This document shows positions 59,490-64,000 of a stretch of 64,000 nt of DNA, piece by piece (the stretch's first letter is position 1; each line of letters opens with the position of its first letter). Origin of the DNA: Saxidomus purpurata. Taxonomy: Eukaryota; Mollusca; Bivalvia; Venerida; Veneridae. The stretch is taken from contig JAFMSR010000007.1 in assembly GCA_022818135.1 (NCBI GenBank), positions 8,383,086 to 8,447,085 on the forward strand, read 5' to 3'. A program made the position numbers and the translations under genes. A model generated the notes under the pieces. That model saw only the letters and a program-made list of their open reading frames with translations. It was not told the origin of the DNA and did no database searches.

Positions 59490-61620
59490 GGATACTGTGG
59501 ATGAATTCTGTGTAACTGTGAAAAAAAAAACCGACCTGGGTTTTTTTAACTTGATACACATCATTATTGTTTTAATACAGTAACTTTTTATTTATTAAAT
59601 CTTAACGGACTGAATAAAGTATGATCATTGCTGAAGGTACATGGTGGAACCTATATTGACAGACACTGACTCGTAACAACTGCTTGAACAAATGAAAGCA
59701 AAGGCATGTGTAAATGGGAAAAGCCCACGGCTCTATTAGTCCGCTCAGGACATTGTCAAAGTCATCGTAAAGTTGGGGACAAGTTGTTATTGACGATTAA
59801 TATTTTTAAAATTATTATGTCGTTTCATTGAATAAAAATTATTGAAATTTAACCAAAGTATTCACCTGAAACAATGATGAAATATTTCATCGCTATGAAA
59901 ATGAAAATATCATGTTTGATAATAATCAACATTTTCTTAAATTTCGATCCCATAATTAATTAATAATGTAGGTTCGACATTGCAACAAAAAGGCGCTCCT
60001 ACGCAGTAAACTTTCCTAGTTTGGTTCCCAGTGTGAAAATTACATGTATCGGACACTTTTAGGTCTTCAGAATCTTCTGCGCCGACTTGATGCTGTGCAT
60101 CAATATTTTCTCTTGTTTCAGTTGATATGACTTATGGCAAGATGCAATGAAACGATTAGACTGGTGATTACAGTTTTTTGTTATTCTATAAATCAAAGCA
60201 AACCTTATATTTTTACTAAGTTAAATATTTGACCGAGCAATTACTGTAAAGTACAAAATATGTAAAGGCATTGATTTGTATTCCAGCCACATCACTGTCT
60301 TCAGTGAAAAGAATGCAAAGGAAACACAATGCAAAGGATACAACTCTCAAAATCTTATAAATACAAGCTTTTCTGTCTTACATTTGAATCACCTTAAAAT
60401 TACACTTAATCTTCTTGAATACAAATGCACCGGAGCTGCATGCATCTATGACTTTTATATACTATTTATTTATCTATCTATTTATTTATTTCATTTAAAT
60501 TTAGATATTAACTATTTGTAAGCACGCTGATACGCAGTGGCATATCTGCTTTTGCGGGGATCAGTGACAAACTCTTGGGGCAAATACAAGCGGACGACTT
60601 CAAGGGGGTCAAGCTACATGCTGACCCGATATGCTACAAGATTAGCAAAGACCACTATTTACTTATTTTTTTAATCATTATTTTGCAGCTCTACACAAGA
60701 TTGTTTTAAATTGGCCGGCGAGCTACATTTAACCTTGAGATACCTAACTCTTGAACCAACTGCAATCATTTAGGCTGATTATTTGTCTCAAGCCTCATCT
60801 AACACAGTGATCGGTCATTTAGCCACTTAAACCTATATAAACTTAGGGCGATCCGAGGCTAGAAAGAAGTCTGTGCGCCCAAAATATTTTTAATATTCAT
60901 ACTTTTGTTTGAATTACTCTAAACCAATATTTGAAGTTATTAAAATGCATAAAACGCAGCACTTTAGTATTCAAACAAATGTAGATGTACATTTTGTATT
61001 TCATTCTATAGCCGCGACGATTATGAAATTGACTATTAAAGATCCGATCAAAGACTCTTGAACTATTAGTAAATGCATAATATATAAACTTAATATAAAC
61101 TTGATACTGTATACAGCATAACCATTATTTAAAAAAAAAACAAACTAATGAAAACTGAGAAGTATACAGACTAATAAAAACGGAGTCGTTTAAAACATGC
61201 ACCACTAATGACTGAACTTAAAGATGAGTTTTCAGTAAACCTAAGACGTTGGACAAAACCTTTGCCTCGGAGGAATTGGTTGCGTTTGTGTCTTCGTACG
61301 GTTAGTTTAAACTATATTTTATTCAAAAGACACACATTTAATACAACAGACAATAATTAACAATGGTCGTGAGAGGATTAGAGAACAAGTGTTTTTAACA
61401 CTTATTTTAACTCTTTTCCTAATGTATAACTTATTTAGTCTGAATGTGCAAGTAATATTCCGGTAACAGTATTAACAAATATGATTTAGAACAATATGAA
61501 ACAAAGTAAAATACGAACAGCAAATAGAAGGGTGGAAGGATAGATTGGGGGAAAGGAGGAAGAATGGAAAGGACAAAGAGAGGAAGGAAGAGATGAAGGT
61601 TAATTCAGCCAAGTAAAAAC
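59490..61620. other. Intergenic DNA, nothing recognised
   Basis: AT-rich sequence with short (TATT)n near 60463-60490 and no gene signature. The ORF at 60276-60521 ends in that simple repeat. Confidence 0.5.
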
Positions 61621-61623
61621 GTT

Positions 61624-61951
61624 TTATTCAAATCGTTTGGTTGCCTCTATGTATTTCTGAACTTGATTGAAAACGAATGAGTTTTGGTCAATTGTAAGGT
61701 ATTCAGAACCGTATAATAAGTTTTGCAGAAGAGGTGGGCATGGTAAATTGTCGAGATAGTGTTGTCTTTCATTATAGAAGTTAGGGCATCTTAGAAGGTA
61801 GTGATCGGTGGATTCAATGACTCCACACGTGCATAAAGGTGAATTAATAAGGTTTCTTCTGAAGAGAAAATTGTTAAGGGGACTAGAATCTAATCTTAGT
61901 CTGCATTGTTGAATTTGAAGTTTTCTGTCACCAGTATTATAATATAATGGG

Positions 61952-61953
<2 letters not shown>
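61624..61953 (-). pseudogene. C-terminal fragment of a LINE ORF2-type protein
   Basis: The minus-strand frame ends at 61624 and reads YYNTGDRKLQIQQCRLRLDS, later LCTCGVIESTDHYLLRCPNF. This is the Cys-rich C-terminal region (CXC, DHYLLRC) typical of non-LTR retrotransposon polymerases. AATAAAACG follows the stop and may be its 3' end signal. RT and endonuclease are absent. The fragment abuts a 62-base poly(T) run on its 5' side, so the apparent poly-Lys N-terminus is not part of the protein. Confidence 0.8.

Positions 61954-62015
<62 letters not shown>
61954..62015. repeat. 62-base poly(T) run
   Basis: An uninterrupted T run on the plus strand, poly(A) on the minus. In LINE orientation it lies upstream of the surviving coding fragment, where a poly(A) tail is not expected. 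It may be the tail of a second element inserted next to it, or an expanded homopolymer. Confidence 0.95.
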
Positions 62016-62811
62016 CTTCAGGCAAGTTGTTGTAAGTGCGGGTAGATGGTTAAAAGAGTTTGGGTTTTTGTGAGTAATCTGTGCTGCTCCGCAATGTATA
62101 GGCTGATCTGGACTCATTTCGTTCTGGACTTAAATTGTGTGGCATTTTATAAAATATTACCAATTTATGTTCTTACGGTTGTTGAACTTTTACAGCTAAA
62201 TTCGTACTTTATCTATTACTGAAAATAATAGTTTTGAGTAGGATAAAATGTTTAAATTTCAAAACATACAAGTAGATCCGTTATCACAAAATGTGGTCGA
62301 AAATGAGATCAGCAAAACAATGCAAAAGTCAGGTAAATAGACATGTTATATCCAACAATAGTTAAGTGATAACAAAATAAAAAGATAAATGTTTGCCCTG
62401 ACGTTCTAGGAATCATAGTTGCTAAACAAACAAACATGTAGTACTAATCGTTTTCCTATAAAAGTGTCTTCTTACAGCCGTTCGAAGTATACTAAATATA
62501 CACAAACGCTCGGTTTCGCCCCGAACAAATTGGTTGCGTTTGTTTGTGAAGTGTCTTCTTACGGTTGTTCGAAGACACTTTTACAGATTTGAAATTTTCA
62601 ATCTTTCTTGAATAGCTTTATAACGTATCTATCAACATAAGATGTTGTTACTGCCAAACTAATGTTAAATATAAGTGTAGAGTGATTATACTTTCTAAAC
62701 CAGTGACTAAAAGTTAATATTTCGATTGAAATATTTGATAAGAAAAACAAGAACTAATTGTTTTCCTGAGGCAGATGTCACGGTACGGACTGGGGAGAAA
62801 ATATTTATGTG

Positions 62812-62880
62812 TTCCGCTAGCTCAATCGGAAGAGCGTCTGTAAGCGAATGGCTCTGGGTTCGCGTCCAGGTCGGGGTGCA
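62812..62880 (+). mobile_element. tRNA-like SINE head
   Basis: TAGCTCAATCGGAAGAGCG is a box-A-like D arm and GGGTTCGCGTCC a box-B-like T arm, with an intervening anticodon region that does not form a clean stem. The acceptor ends do not pair, so it is a degenerate tRNA-derived sequence. The sequence after GGTGCATTTTTTCATCC may be a SINE body. Confidence 0.55.
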
Positions 62881-62889
62881 TTTTTTCAT

Positions 62890-64000
62890 CCTGTAACATT
62901 TGGCTCCTTATAAAACTTGACAGGATTTTTTACTGTAAGATCTAGCTACCAATCGCTTTCATACACTCAAAATTGCGCCGACCATCTTTTTGAAAGAAAG
63001 TTCTTGTTACTCCACTATGTTATAATTCTGAATTTACATATATCTTTTCAACAAAAACTATTTTGAGTATAAATCTAAATGAAAGAAAAAGACAAAACCA
63101 CAAAACAAAGCAAATTAAGGAATTCAATTTGATACTTGTGTTTACTCTCCGCAATTTAACTTTTTCCTCATTCCAAACTGAGTGGTTTTGCTTCCTATTT
63201 TGCAACAAAATAGCACTTTGGAAAATAGTTAGTACGTCTGCCTTTTATCAAACGATATGAAAATTTTCGTTCATTTAAATTGTCAGTGTCAACAAAGATA
63301 AAATGTCAATGATAAAAATTTTGAGTGTTATTGCACAATATGAGACAAATATGCTGTCTACGTACAATCCTTTTGCAATGTTTACATACTTTACTTTAAA
63401 TATCTTCAACTTTGATAATTATGTTTTGTCCAACACGTAATATTAAACATTACGTTTAGTGCGTGTGACCATTTACAGTTTTCCGAATCAATGTTTATCA
63501 ACGAATCAATGATTATCTGTTCTAATCATTTGTAAACTTACTAGTAGTTTGCAACACTTATTATTAAAAGTAAAGAATGTATATTAAGAGTTTTTTCAGT
63601 AAAAAAATAAATGTATCACGTTATCTTACTTGCCTATCAAACAGGTTAGTTTTCACGGACGTTCAACAAGGCCGCGATGACAACGATATTTTGTTCAGTA
63701 ACCTTTCCCATTAACATTATTCTGCCATTTCATTACTTCACACCAACTCTGGTTAAATTGTCCCACCGTCCTGTCCCATTTTGTTATTTGTGTAGAAACA
63801 CCGGCATCGTTATTCTAAAGGCGTTTGACCGACCGGTAGTTTGTCGTAATTTATGGAAAAATCTAATTCCAAGTTTGAAAAAAAGCTTAAATCTTGGATA
63901 GGTGTTAACATAAATGATAAATGAACGAGATGATTAGTTGTACGTTACCAGAACACCAAAAGGAATATATTTTTGTTGTGTCAGAATAAGTCATGGTGAC
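62890..64000. other. Intergenic DNA, nothing recognised
   Basis: AT-rich sequence without a supported feature. The ORF at 63677-63901 has no recognisable domain and is open by chance as far as I can tell. Confidence 0.5.

Noticed and set aside
62812..62880. Functional tRNA gene
   Set aside because: Box A and box B are present but the acceptor and anticodon stems do not pair; the same holds for the tRNA-like heads at about 3010-3085, 30150-30222 and 41100-41165.

Overview
The window is AT-rich eukaryotic DNA with no operons or dense gene packing. It is dominated by duplicated blocks and degenerate mobile elements: tRNA-derived SINEs, LINE 3' ends, Ty3/Gypsy remnants, MITEs and microsatellites. 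Several repeats are of types I associate with bivalve molluscs, notably a TCACCTGG/AGGTGAGC repeat with GTCCGTCGTCC runs and a SINE with a TTTAACGTCGCACTCA segment. A marine clam or similar bivalve is my inference; no species marker is visible.

The organising feature is a tandem array of one large single-exon gene for an unrecognised multi-pass membrane protein of about 900 residues. Its units are about 13-14.7 kb long. Bases 1-1860 are the 3' flank of a unit whose gene lies left of the window. Unit A (about 2-13 kb) holds the one intact copy, 7335-10061. Unit B (about 18.5-26 kb) holds a copy broken by an 8-base deletion. Unit C (about 34.2-48.8 kb) holds a decayed copy with several frameshifts. 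A further 3'-flank relict without a gene lies at 58.0-58.9 kb, next to an inverted flank fragment at 57.4 kb. Non-coding flanks are duplicated with the genes, so the units arose by segmental duplication.

Because the units are paralogous, later insertions can be read by comparing copies. In the 3' flank of unit C sits an 8.5-kb insertion (38827-47370) with a 13-bp terminal inverted repeat, a 9-bp target duplication and long inverted arms made of tandem AGCAGTAGC-type repeats. This is the architecture of a Foldback/Mutator-like element. Its 7.1-kb interior shows no transposase ORF and carries other repeats. Nearby is a 318-bp insertion with a 12-bp target duplication and a minus-strand hammerhead-ribozyme-like core. 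In unit A a 602-bp MITE flanked by TTAA has inserted into a Gypsy protease region. In unit B a 5'-truncated LINE lies just upstream of the gene.

Degenerate minus-strand Ty3/Gypsy gag-pol sequence belongs to the duplicated unit. It shows a gag zinc knuckle in A and B, a protease DTG motif in all three, and YVDD reverse transcriptase and RNase H motifs only in the C-side copy. The rest (about 48.8-53.9 kb and 59.5-64 kb) contains almost nothing I recognise apart from a LINE 3' fragment with a 62-base poly(T) run and one tRNA-like SINE head. The only credible functional host gene is the unit A membrane protein.
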